Of a stretch of DNA of 64,000 nucleotides, positions 40,559-48,975 are shown piece by piece. The stretch lies in the NCBI RefSeq assembly GCF_023544445.1, contig NZ_JALPVJ010000025.1, forward strand, positions 62,001 to 126,000. The letters run 5' to 3'. Each line of letters opens with the position of its first letter. Position 1 is the stretch's first letter. Below the pieces are notes generated by a model that saw only the letters and a list, made by a program, of their open reading frames with translations, was not told where the DNA came from and made no database searches. Origin of the DNA: Actinoplanes sp. M2I2. GTDB taxonomy: Bacteria; Actinomycetota; Actinomycetes; Mycobacteriales; Micromonosporaceae. Made by a program: the position numbers and the translations under genes.

Positions 40559-41917
40559 ATGAGTGTGAATGTTGAAGCGGAGAGCCGGCCTGTCCTGGAC
40601 GTCGGCTTCGAGGAGCGAGTCCCGCCACCCAAACTGCTGCTCTTCGCCGTTCAGCATCTGCTGACGCTCTCGGCCATCTGGGTCTTCCCGGTCCTCATCG
40701 GCGTCACGCTCGGCCTGGCCACCGGCGACGTCACCGCCATGATCCAGGCGTCGTTCCTGCTGGCCGGCATCGTCACCGTGCTGCAGTCCAGCCGCATCGT
40801 GCGACTCCCGATCGTGCAGGGCCCGACCGCGGCGTTCTTCGCCGCCCTGCTCGCCGCCGGGGCGGCCTACGGCCTCGACGCCGCGTTCGGGTCGATGGTC
40901 GTCGCCGGTCTGATCTTCATGGCGCTCACCATCCCGATCGGGCGGTTCGGGGTGCTCATCCACGTCGTCCGGTTCGCCACCGACCCCCTGGTCTTCGGCA
41001 CGATGTGCATCATCATCGGCGCGCAACTGGCGACGCTCGGGCTGCCCGGCTGGTTCGGCGCCGAGGGCCAGACCGGGTACGGCTGGGACCTGTTCTGGAT
41101 CGGCCTGGTCACGCTGCTGACCGTGGTGGCCTGCCTGCTGCTGGGCGGCACGACGCTCATCCGGCGGGCCGCCGTCCTGATCGGCATGCTGGTCGGGTCG
41201 GTGCTGGCCGCGGTGACCGGGCTGTGGAGCGTCCCGGACCTGACGGGGGTCTCGTTCGTCGGGCCGCCGTCGTTCCTGCCGTTCGGCTTCGCCGTGCAGT
41301 GGCCGGCCGTCCTGCTGATGCTGCTGGCCTTTCTCGAGTCGAGCGCCGAGGCGGTCGGCATGTACACCCTCGTGTCCCGCTGGGGCGGCGCCGAGCTCAC
41401 CCGCAACCGCATCAACCGCGGGCTGTTCACCGAGTACGCGGGCTCGGTGGCCGGGGCGCTGTTCGGCGGGGTCGGCACCGCCTCGTACCCGGAGAACGCC
41501 GGCATCGTCCGGGTGACCCGGGTCGGCAGCCGGTTCGTCACGATGGCCGCGGGCGTCATCGCGATCGCCCTCGCGTTCCTGCCCGTGTTCAGCGCGTTCG
41601 TCGCGGGCCTGCCCGGCGCCGTGCTGGCCGCCGCGTCCACGGTGCTCTTCGGCATCATCGCGATGAGCGGCGTGCAGATGATGAGCGCGGTCCGGTGGGA
41701 CGACCTCAACCTCACGGTGGCGGGCACCGCCTTCATCCTCGCGCTGGGCGGTCAGTGGCTGCCCGAGGCGATGGTGGCGACCATGCCGGACTGGGCCCGG
41801 GCGCTGGTCACCACCCCGATGATGTTCGGCGCGGTGCTGCTGATCGTGCTCAACGCCACGGTCAACTACGGCCTGCGTCCCTGGCTCGCCCGCCGCGCGG
41901 ACGGCGAGCCGCGATGA
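40559..41917 (+). CDS. NCS2 family nucleobase permease
   Basis: 452 aa, about 12-14 membrane segments. Family motifs include the QHLLTLSA block in helix 1, and the SSAEAVGMYTLVSRWGG and NRGLFTEYAGSVAGALFGG blocks before the substrate loop with YPENAGIVRVTRVGSR. Imports xanthine, uracil or a related base with H+ or Na+. Its TGA overlaps the ATG of the next gene (ATGA), so the pair is translationally coupled, tying the transported compound to the DUF1989 enzyme. Confidence 0.93.
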   Translation: MSVNVEAESRPVLDVGFEERVPPPKLLLFAVQHLLTLSAIWVFPVLIGVTLGLATGDVTAMIQASFLLAGIVTVLQSSRIVRLPIVQGPTAAFFAALLAAGAAYGLDAAFGSMVVAGLIFMALTIPIGRFGVLIHVVRFATDPLVFGTMCIIIGAQLATLGLPGWFGAEGQTGYGWDLFWIGLVTLLTVVACLLLGGTTLIRRAAVLIGMLVGSVLAAVTGLWSVPDLTGVSFVGPPSFLPFGFAVQWPAVLLMLLAFLESSAEAVGMYTLVSRWGGAELTRNRINRGLFTEYAGSVAGALFGGVGTASYPENAGIVRVTRVGSRFVTMAAGVIAIALAFLPVFSAFVAGLPGAVLAAASTVLFGIIAMSGVQMMSAVRWDDLNLTVAGTAFILALGGQWLPEAMVATMPDWARALVTTPMMFGAVLLIVLNATVNYGLRPWLARRADGEPR

Positions 41918-42981
41918 TCACGCTCCGGCTCAACCACCAGCAGCGTGACTTCCTGCAGGCGGTCGTCGACCGGGACGCGCAGCTCGGCGACCTCGGCGAG
42001 CTCGTCCGGGCCGCCCTGGCCGACGCCCCGGCCCACACACCCGGTCGGGCCACACCGCAGGCCGTCGCCGCACCTCCCCGGCGTACGCCCGGGGAAGAGC
42101 ACACCCTCGAGCCCGGCACCGGCAAGGCGTTCGAGGTGCGGGCGGGCCGGGTGATCCGGATCGCGCAGATCCAGGGCCACCAGTGCGTCGACCTGAACGT
42201 CTTCGTCCTGGGCGACCCCCGCGAACGGTTGCACGCCGGCCGCACCCGGGGCATGCAGGGCCGCCACCCGTCCCGCGGTGACGTGCTGTGGTCCAACGCG
42301 CCGTGGGAGCGCCCGATCATGGCGATCGTCGGCGGCACGGCCACGACCGACACCCAGTTCCCGTTCTGCAGCCGGCTCATCTACAGCGCGTTCTTCGGCC
42401 TGCACGACCGCACGAACTGCCAGGAGATCCAGAACGAGGCCCAGCGCGAGTACGGCCTGGCGCCCTGGGACCTGCACGAGTCGCTCAACCTGTTCATGCA
42501 CACCACCACCGGCCCGGGCGGCGAGGCGGTCATCCAGCGCAACCGGGCCCGGCCGGGCGACCACATCGAGTTCCTCGCGCTCCTGGACCTGCTGGTCGTC
42601 CCCAACGTGTGCGGCGACGACCTGTCCAACTGCAGCAACTTCGGGCTGCGCCCGGTACGGGTCACGATCGAGGACAGCCGGCCCGAGGACATCGAGTACG
42701 CCCGCGGCGCGTACGACCGGGCCGCGGTCCTCGGTCTGCCGCGACCTCGCGAGGTGCCGGGTGCCCGGCCTCTCCAACGCGACCCCGGCTACGTCGCCGC
42801 CTTCCCGTACCTGCCGCTGCGCTCCGCCGACGTCCAGGTCGAGGCCGACGACACGCTTCGGCGCCGCTTCGCAGAGGCCAGGAACACCGATCTGTACGCC
42901 GGCGACGACGCGGCCGCCCTGCGCGACCTCGTCCTGTCGTGGGCGATCGAGCGGCTCGGCGCCTTCGCCGGCAACGACTGA
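41914..42981 (+). CDS. DUF1989 (urea carboxylase-associated type) protein
   Basis: 355 aa. The first about 60 residues are a unique N-terminal helix region (NHQQRDFLQAVVDRDAQLGD). The DUF1989 core begins near residue 70 (GKAFEVRAGRVIRIAQIQGH QCVDLN split around residue 88), with metal-type Cys/His residues in TNCQEI, MHTTTGPGG and CSNFGLRP. Relatives include the subunits of carboxyguanidine deiminase (CgdA/CgdB) next to urea carboxylase. Here the context is instead a nucleobase permease. A long inverted repeat follows. Confidence 0.88.
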   Translation: MITLRLNHQQRDFLQAVVDRDAQLGDLGELVRAALADAPAHTPGRATPQAVAAPPRRTPGEEHTLEPGTGKAFEVRAGRVIRIAQIQGHQCVDLNVFVLGDPRERLHAGRTRGMQGRHPSRGDVLWSNAPWERPIMAIVGGTATTDTQFPFCSRLIYSAFFGLHDRTNCQEIQNEAQREYGLAPWDLHESLNLFMHTTTGPGGEAVIQRNRARPGDHIEFLALLDLLVVPNVCGDDLSNCSNFGLRPVRVTIEDSRPEDIEYARGAYDRAAVLGLPRPREVPGARPLQRDPGYVAAFPYLPLRSADVQVEADDTLRRRFAEARNTDLYAGDDAAALRDLVLSWAIERLGAFAGND

Positions 42982-43001
42982 CGGTGCCGCGGCTGCCCTA
43001 G

Positions 43002-43054
43002 GGGCGTATCTGATGGATCACGCGGGGCTGCGGCGTGATCCATCAGATACGCCC
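43002..43054. terminator. 22-bp perfect inverted repeat (terminator or mobile repeat)
   Basis: Left arm 43002-43023 and right arm 43033-43054 are exact complements over 22 bp with a 9-base loop. The arms contain GTATCTGATGGATCACG, AT-richer than the surroundings. It follows the DUF1989 gene and precedes the next start by 14 bases. No T tract. Its length and composition make a repeated intergenic element as likely as a simple terminator. Confidence 0.7.
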
Positions 43055-43068
43055 TAAGCTCCACGATC

Positions 43069-44040
43069 ATGACGATCGAAGTGGTGCTCGGCGAGGTGAC
43101 CTGTCCGTCCGGGCAGCTGGTGATCACCGACGGCGGCTACCTGGAGATGTGGTCCGGCGCCCGGGTGCCCGACGACGAGGAGCGCCCGGCCACCGACTTC
43201 GCGATCGTCGGCCCGGACGCCGAGGCCGCGGCCGCGTCCTTCGACCGGCAGACCGGCACCCGGCTGTACGACATCCCGTCCCACGGCGTCGCCGGGTTCA
43301 CCGCGACGTTCGACGAACACTGCCGCGAGCACGGGCACGACGCGAGCCTGCGGGCGTTCGAGCAGCAGGTCCCGCACCGGGAGCGGGTCCGCCACGCGGT
43401 CACGGCCCGCGATCCGGGCTTCATCGTCATGGGCGTCCCGGTGCTGTCGATCGAGGTGCCGGCCGACCGGGCGCTGCCGGTCACCGCCCTCCCCGGCGAC
43501 GGCGCCTGGCAGTCCCTGCGCATCGAGCTCAGTGACGCGCCCGTCGCCGGCTCCTGGGTGTTCTGGCAGCTCGGGATCGACCACGCCCGGTTCGTCTTCG
43601 CCGACGCCGACGCGCTCAACTCCTGGGAGCACTTCGAGCCGCTGGACGGGCTGGCCGACCTGGTTTTCTGGGGACGCGACCAGGAGCAGGTCGCCGCCGA
43701 GTTCGGCGCGCCCCCGCTCGGCGACTCCCCCGATGCCGGGTACGGGTGGGTGGATCTGCCGGCCGAGGAGGCCTACCAGCGGGGCCTGGCCCTGGAGGCC
43801 CGGCACGACGAGCCCGGCGGTCCGGCCTTCGCGTTCGACTTCCGGCCGCACTCGCATCACTGGCAGGTGATGAGCCTCGTACGGGCGGCCGACCACGAGG
43901 CCGGCGTGATCGAGGTCGCCGGCGCGACCGTCCTGATGGCGATGACCTCCGTGGGTGACGGCTTCTTCCCCGTCCATCTCGACGTCGACGCCGACGGCCT
44001 CCCGGTCGCCCTCCGCATCGTCGTCAGCGGCCAGGACTGA
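43069..44040 (+). CDS. DUF4241-like protein of unknown function
   Basis: 323 aa, no signal or membrane segment. The N-terminal GEVTCPSGQLVITDGGYLEM and C-terminal TSVGDGFFPVHLDVDADG blocks resemble DUF4241-type proteins, which occur in immunity and stress loci. The middle (PGFIVMGVPVLSIEVPADRA; VAGSWVFWQLGIDHARFVF) has no recognised domain. The ATG directly follows the long inverted repeat. It may have two related halves. Confidence 0.7.
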   Translation: MTIEVVLGEVTCPSGQLVITDGGYLEMWSGARVPDDEERPATDFAIVGPDAEAAAASFDRQTGTRLYDIPSHGVAGFTATFDEHCREHGHDASLRAFEQQVPHRERVRHAVTARDPGFIVMGVPVLSIEVPADRALPVTALPGDGAWQSLRIELSDAPVAGSWVFWQLGIDHARFVFADADALNSWEHFEPLDGLADLVFWGRDQEQVAAEFGAPPLGDSPDAGYGWVDLPAEEAYQRGLALEARHDEPGGPAFAFDFRPHSHHWQVMSLVRAADHEAGVIEVAGATVLMAMTSVGDGFFPVHLDVDADGLPVALRIVVSGQD

Positions 44041-44094
44041 CCGCCGCTCCACCCGCCCGGCATCAGCCACTCCACCGACGGGCCGGACGGCGTT

Positions 44095-45339
44095 TCAGAG
44101 GGGCTGCTCGATCTCCTTGGCGACGGCCCGGGCCCGGTCCGGGTCGGGTTCCGGGCTGGTCAGGGGCACGCGGGCGGTGCCGGTGAGGCTTCCGGTGCCG
44201 GCCCGCAGGGGCGCCTCGTGGTCGCCGGTGATCTCGTCCTCGATCTCGTCGGCCGACGGCGCCCGGCGCAGAGCCACCACCAGCAGCGTGCCCAGGACGA
44301 GCAGGACCAGACCCATCAGGACGACGTTGTACGGCTCGGGCGGCAGCGTGGCACCCCAGTACACCAGCGCGGCCAGGGCCGCGGCGACCGGCATGGTGAC
44401 CAGCCAGGCGAGGGCGACGCGGCCGAAGATCGACCAGTTCACGGTGGCGGCGCGGTTCTGCGAGCCGGCGCCCGCGATGGCGCCGGCGACGGTGTGGGTC
44501 GAGGAGACCGGAGCGCCCAGATAGGTCGAGCCGAACAGGGCCACCGCGGCTCCGGTCTCCGCGGCGAACCCGCTGACCGGGCGCAGCTGGGTGATCCGCG
44601 TACCCATGGTCCGGATGATGCGCCACCCGCCGGAGACAGTGCCCAGCGCGATCGCGGTGTAGGCCGACACCTCGACCCAGAGCGGGATGGTCAGCTGGTC
44701 GCCGGAGGCTTCCAGGTGCCCGGTGGCCACCAGCAGCGCGGCGACGACGCCCATCGTCTTCTGGGCGTTGTTGCCGCCGTGGGCCAGCGACACCGCCGCG
44801 GAGGACACCAGCTGGGCGTACCGGAAACGGCGTTCCGTCCGGACGACGTCCGCGCGGCGCAGGAGCAGCCGGAGAACGAGCATGACGGCGCCCCCGATCA
44901 GCAGCCCGGCGACCGGGCTGATCAGGATGAACAGCGCGGTCTTCTGGACGCTGCCGCCGTGGATCGCGTCGGGGCCGCCGCGGGCCAGACCCGCTCCCAC
45001 CAGCGCGCCGACCAGGGCGTGGGACGACGACGTGGGCAGCGCGAGCCACCACGAGAGGTAGTTCCAGATGACCGCGCCGAGCAGGGCGGCGAAGACGACC
45101 GGCAGCCCGAAGTACTCCGTCTTGACGGTCTGGCCCACGGTGTTGGCCACGGCGGTGCCGACGATCAGCAGAGCGGCGAAGTTGAAGAAGGCGGCCCAGG
45201 CCACGGCCACCCGCGGCCGCAGAACGTGGGTGGCGACCACGGTGGCGATGGCGTTCGCCGAGTCGTGGAAGCCGTTGGTGAAATCGAACAACAGGGCCAG
45301 CGCAATGAGGCCGATCAAGGCGGCCAGAGTCACGTCCAC
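44095..45339 (-). CDS. Low-affinity inorganic phosphate transporter (Pit family)
   Basis: About 414 aa, 10-11 membrane segments. The two inverted family signatures are present: FDFTNGFHDSANAIAT near the start and GAPVSSTHTVAGAIAG near residue 285. Symports metal-phosphate with protons. Start placed at GTG 45339, which gives the usual family N-terminus; a TTG at 45375 is an alternative, and neither has a clear ribosome site. The acidic C-terminal tail after about 380 is likely cytosolic. Confidence 0.93.
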   Translation of the reverse strand: MDVTLAALIGLIALALLFDFTNGFHDSANAIATVVATHVLRPRVAVAWAAFFNFAALLIVGTAVANTVGQTVKTEYFGLPVVFAALLGAVIWNYLSWWLALPTSSSHALVGALVGAGLARGGPDAIHGGSVQKTALFILISPVAGLLIGGAVMLVLRLLLRRADVVRTERRFRYAQLVSSAAVSLAHGGNNAQKTMGVVAALLVATGHLEASGDQLTIPLWVEVSAYTAIALGTVSGGWRIIRTMGTRITQLRPVSGFAAETGAAVALFGSTYLGAPVSSTHTVAGAIAGAGSQNRAATVNWSIFGRVALAWLVTMPVAAALAALVYWGATLPPEPYNVVLMGLVLLVLGTLLVVALRRAPSADEIEDEITGDHEAPLRAGTGSLTGTARVPLTSPEPDPDRARAVAKEIEQPL

Positions 45340-45387
45340 GCGCGGCGCATACCCGTCGCCGCCCTGGCCATTCAAGACGTTCCGGGG

Positions 45388-45714
45388 TCAGGAGGGGCTG
45401 CAGAGCACCTCCGACAGACCGGTCACGTCGAGCACCTGCTGGACCAAGCCGTGCCCGTTGACCAGGGTGAACACCCGGTCGTCGGCAACAGCCGCCTCAT
45501 ACCCCGCGACCAGGCCGGCGATGGCGTGCGAGTCGACCAGCAGTGTCCGTTCCAGGTCGACGATCACCCGGGTGACCCCGGGACGCCGCGCCGCCTCCAC
45601 GAGGGCGGTCGCGAGAGCGTCACCGACACTCATGTCGAACTCGCCCGACAGGCCCACCCGCACGACGCCGAGGTGGGGCTCCTGCACGGAGATGGTGAAC
45701 GGAGGCGTAGTCAC
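45388..45714 (-). CDS. STAS-domain anti-sigma factor antagonist
   Basis: 108 aa RsbV/SpoIIAA-like protein. Strand PHLGVVRVGLSGEFDMSVGD and the phosphorylatable serine in RTLLVDSHAIAGLVA. Unphosphorylated, such proteins free a sigma factor by capturing its anti-sigma kinase. GTG start 45714. The adjacent kinase-like gene (45761-46219) on the same strand is the natural partner; the sigma factor they control is not in this cluster. Confidence 0.9.
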   Translation of the reverse strand: MTTPPFTISVQEPHLGVVRVGLSGEFDMSVGDALATALVEAARRPGVTRVIVDLERTLLVDSHAIAGLVAGYEAAVADDRVFTLVNGHGLVQQVLDVTGLSEVLCSPS

Positions 45715-45760
45715 AGTCGGTATGTCTAGCACAGGGGTAGGACAGAAAAGGGTGGCGTGG

Positions 45761-46219
45761 TCAGCGGACCGCCGTGGTGTCCAAGGCCCGGTGCGGCCGC
45801 GGGAACGAGGCCCAGACGTGCTTGGTGTCGGCGTCCTTGTACCAGCACAATTGCTGAGCCAGGGAGCCGGCGATGTGCAGGCCCCGGCCCCCGGCGTTGA
45901 TCTGCCGGCGCGGGCCCGGGAGTTGCGGGGCATGGTGCGGGTCGTGGTCGCTGACGTCGAGGACGTAGCAGTCCTCGTCGCCCAGCAGCCGGACGACGAC
46001 CGGCGGCGTCCCGTGACGCAAGGCGTTGCCGGCCAGCTCGGTGGCGACCAGCGCGATCCGCTGCGCCAGCTCGGCGTTCTCGCGCTCGTCGGGCCGGTCT
46101 GCGTCGAAGTGACGATGCAGGTCGGTGCGGATCACTCTCAGTTCGGCGTCGCCGGTCAATTCCCAGATGCGAAGTTGCCGTGCGTGCGCCGGGGGCGCGG
46201 ACAACCGCAGCGGGTTCAT
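45761..46219 (-). CDS. RsbW-like serine kinase/anti-sigma factor (HATPase)
   Basis: 152 aa GHKL ATPase. N-box LVATELAGNALRHG with the Mg-binding Asn, G1-type LDVSDHDP, and G2 AGGRGLHIAG. No His box, so it is a Ser/Thr kinase-type anti-sigma rather than a sensor kinase. Likely phosphorylates the STAS protein encoded downstream. ATG 46219 is used; an earlier Met at 46243 is out of the family length. Confidence 0.9.
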   Translation of the reverse strand: MNPLRLSAPPAHARQLRIWELTGDAELRVIRTDLHRHFDADRPDERENAELAQRIALVATELAGNALRHGTPPVVVRLLGDEDCYVLDVSDHDPHHAPQLPGPRRQINAGGRGLHIAGSLAQQLCWYKDADTKHVWASFPRPHRALDTTAVR

Positions 46220-46306
46220 GGGCCCGATGCTTGCCCCCGGCACCGGTGAGGAAAACCTGAACCGACGGATCTCGAAACAGTTGATCCGGACCGGGATCGG
46301 AATCGC

Positions 46307-47062
46307 TCAGGCCGGCAGCGCACCCTTCGAGCCGGGCGTCCCGGCGGAGTCGGCGCCGGGCGACCGCACAGCGCCGGCCACCAGCGCCTCGGCGACAGTG
46401 TGCAGGTCGCCGCCGGATTGCTCGGCGACCCTGGCCAGGACGGCGAACGCCTCGTCCGCGGTGCAGTGCCGCTCGGCCATGACGATGCCCTTGGCCTGCT
46501 CGATCACCATGCGGCTGTCGAGGGCGGCCCGGGCGTGATCGGCCAGCGTGGCCGAACCGGCGTGCAGGTGCGCGTTGGCCATGGCGACGGCGGCGTACCC
46601 GGCGAAGGTCTCGGCCAGGATGACCGCGTCGTCGTCGAAGGCGTGCGGCCTCCTCGCGTACACGTTGAAGGCGCCACTGACCGACTCGCGCAGCGGCAAC
46701 CCGATGGACAGAGAGCTGTGGACCCCCGCGTCGATGGCGTGGTCGGCCCAGTCCGCCCATCGGCTCTCCCCGGCCATGTCCGGCACGGACACCGTCAGGC
46801 CGGCCGCCGCCGCGGCCAGGCACGGACCGTGGCCCTGCTGGTACTGCCATTCGTCGACCGTGATGGCCCGCGGCCCGGTGAAGGCGGCGGTGTGCGCACC
46901 GCCGGGCCCGACGAGCGTGACCGAGACCTCGTCGGCGCCCGGGATGCTGCGCCCGGCCAGCTCGGCCACCCGGGACAGGGACGCGGCGACGTCGGTCTGC
47001 GTGAAGTCGATCCGCCCGAGCTCGGCGAACGCTTCGGTCGGCTTCGTGAGTGGTTTCGTCAT
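46307..47062 (-). CDS. GAF-ANTAR domain regulator
   Basis: 251 aa. GAF sensor about 30-175 (VSVTLVGPGGAHTAAF; GVHSSLSIGLPL) followed by an ANTAR RNA-binding domain about 180-235 (DSRMVIEQAKGIVMAERHCT). ANTAR proteins bind paired hairpins in leader RNAs to prevent termination. GGAAGGAGACCG precedes the ATG. It stands between the partner-switching genes and the amidotransferase gene; no obvious double-hairpin target was spotted nearby. Confidence 0.93.
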   Translation of the reverse strand: MTKPLTKPTEAFAELGRIDFTQTDVAASLSRVAELAGRSIPGADEVSVTLVGPGGAHTAAFTGPRAITVDEWQYQQGHGPCLAAAAAGLTVSVPDMAGESRWADWADHAIDAGVHSSLSIGLPLRESVSGAFNVYARRPHAFDDDAVILAETFAGYAAVAMANAHLHAGSATLADHARAALDSRMVIEQAKGIVMAERHCTADEAFAVLARVAEQSGGDLHTVAEALVAGAVRSPGADSAGTPGSKGALPA

Positions 47063-47130
47063 GGACGGTCTCCTTCCGAGGTCCGGCCGGCTGCTCCGGA
47101 ACCGGGGTGGCTCAGGTGCCGTGCGGTCGG

Positions 47131-48915
47131 TCACTTGATGTCGTGGTTCTGCAGCCAGAGCTCGAGCAGCCCCAGTTGCCACAGCTTGTTGTAGCCGACC
47201 GGCGTGCGGTGCTCGTTCGGCTGCCGCAGGAGCAGGTCGACGTACTCCGGGCGGAAGAGCCCCCGGTTCTTGGCCGCCGGGCTGTAGAGCGCGTCGCCGA
47301 CCAGCTCGAGCAGCGGACCCCGCAGATGACGCAGGGCGGGCACCGGGAAGTAGCCCTTCGGACGGTCGATCAACCCGGCGGGCAGCACGGTACGGGCGAA
47401 ATCCTTCAGGACGCCCTTGCCGCCGTGCGCCGCCTTCAGCCCGGGCGGGCAGGTAGCGGCCAGCGCGACGAGGTCCTGGTCGAGGAACGGCACGCGGACC
47501 TCCAGACCGAACGCCATGCTCATGTTGTCCACGCGTTTGACCGGGTCGTCCGGCATCAGCAGGTGCGTGTCCAGCCGCAGCGCGGCGTCCAGCGCGGTCT
47601 CCGCACCGGGCGCGAGCAGATGCCCGCCGGCCAGCGCCGCGGTGGCGTCGTGATCGCACAGGTACTCCGGCTGCACCACCTGGGTCATCTCGCTGTGGCC
47701 GCGATCGAAGAACGTCGCGGCGAACAGGCCGGGGGCGCCGGCCCGGGTGACGTCCGCGAACGGCTGGTGGTAGCCGTACCCGGCGAACACCTCGTCGGCG
47801 CCCTGTCCCGACTGGGCCACCTTCACGTGCTGGGACACCTGCTGGGCGAGCAGATGGAAGGCGACCACGTCGTGGCTGCCCATCGGCTCGGCCATCGCCG
47901 TGACGGCCCGCTCCACAGCCGGCATCAACTCCGCGTCGGTCACCCGGAGGCGGTGGTGGTCCGTGCCGTAGGTGCGGGCGACCAGGTCGGAGTAGCGGAA
48001 CTCGTCACCCTGCTCCCCGCCGGCCGCCTCGAACCCGATGCTGAACGTCTGGAGGTCGGACCGGCCGGCCTCGGCGAGCAGCGCGACGATCAGGCTCGAG
48101 TCCAGACCACCGGACAGCAGCACCCCGACCGGCACGTCGGCCACCAGGCGTCGTTCGACGGCAGTACGCAACGCGCCGCCGATCGCCTCCTGCCAGTCGC
48201 GCCCGTCCATGCCGTCGTCGGCCGGGTCACGGACGTACTCCGGGCTCCAGTAGACGTGGTCGCGGCGGCGGCCGTCGGACTCGATCACCCGTACGGTGGC
48301 CGGCGGCAGCTTGCGAACCCCCTTGAGGAGCGTCCGCGGCGCCGGGACGATCGTGTGCCAGGACAGGTAGTGATGCAGGGCGACGGTGTCGATGCCGGTG
48401 TCGACGTCACCCCCGGCCAGCAGGGCGGGCAGGGTGGAGGCGAAGCGGACCCGGCCCGGCGTCTCGGACACGTACAGCGGTTTGATGCCGAGCCGGTCAC
48501 GAGCCAGGACGAGCCGGCGCCGCGCGCGGTCCACGATGGCGACGGCGAACATCCCGACCAGATGGTCGGCGAAGTGCTCGCCCCACCGGTGGTACGCCGC
48601 GAGGATCACCTCGGTGTCGCTCGTCGACCGGAATCGGTACCCGGCAGCCCGCAGGTCGGTCCGCAGCTCCTGGTAGTTGTAGATGCAGCCGTTGAACGTG
48701 ATCGCCGCGCCCCAGCGCTCGGCGACCATCGGCTGGGCACCGCTCTCGGACAGATCGATGATGCTCAGCCGGCGGTGTCCCAGCGCGACCCAGCCGTCGT
48801 TCCAGCAGCCGCTGCCGTCCGGGCCTCTGGTCCGCAGGGCCTCGGTCATCCGGCCCACCGCCTCGGTATCGGCCGGCTCGCCGCCGAGACGGGCCTCCCC
48901 GCTGATTCCGCACAT
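47131..48915 (-). CDS. N-acetylglutaminylglutamine-type amidotransferase (asparagine synthase family)
   Basis: 594 aa class II glutamine amidotransferase. Cys2 nucleophile in MCGISGEARL, RGPDGSG, then the synthase domain with PP-loop LLSGGLDSSLIVALL and SGQGADEVFAGYGYHQ. The sequence fits the amidotransferase of N-acetylglutaminylglutamine amide synthesis better than general AsnB (SGEARLGG start; FNGCIYNYQELR). That dipeptide is an osmoprotectant. The usual companions, an ATP-grasp/GNAT synthase and a peptidase, are not in the window. GGAGGGAGGAACG precedes the ATG. Confidence 0.85.
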   Translation of the reverse strand: MCGISGEARLGGEPADTEAVGRMTEALRTRGPDGSGCWNDGWVALGHRRLSIIDLSESGAQPMVAERWGAAITFNGCIYNYQELRTDLRAAGYRFRSTSDTEVILAAYHRWGEHFADHLVGMFAVAIVDRARRRLVLARDRLGIKPLYVSETPGRVRFASTLPALLAGGDVDTGIDTVALHHYLSWHTIVPAPRTLLKGVRKLPPATVRVIESDGRRRDHVYWSPEYVRDPADDGMDGRDWQEAIGGALRTAVERRLVADVPVGVLLSGGLDSSLIVALLAEAGRSDLQTFSIGFEAAGGEQGDEFRYSDLVARTYGTDHHRLRVTDAELMPAVERAVTAMAEPMGSHDVVAFHLLAQQVSQHVKVAQSGQGADEVFAGYGYHQPFADVTRAGAPGLFAATFFDRGHSEMTQVVQPEYLCDHDATAALAGGHLLAPGAETALDAALRLDTHLLMPDDPVKRVDNMSMAFGLEVRVPFLDQDLVALAATCPPGLKAAHGGKGVLKDFARTVLPAGLIDRPKGYFPVPALRHLRGPLLELVGDALYSPAAKNRGLFRPEYVDLLLRQPNEHRTPVGYNKLWQLGLLELWLQNHDIK

Positions 48916-48975
48916 CGCGCCGTTCCTCCCTCCGCCCCGTTGCCGGTTGGTCGGGCCTTCCCGGCGGTTCCTCGA

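Noticed and set aside
46220..47130. ANTAR target double hairpin
   Set aside because: No pair of short hexaloop hairpins was recognisable by eye near the GAF-ANTAR gene.
47131..48915. Plain asparagine synthetase asnB
   Set aside because: The N-terminal and synthase blocks fit the N-acetylglutaminylglutamine amidotransferase group better, though a phylogeny is needed to settle it.
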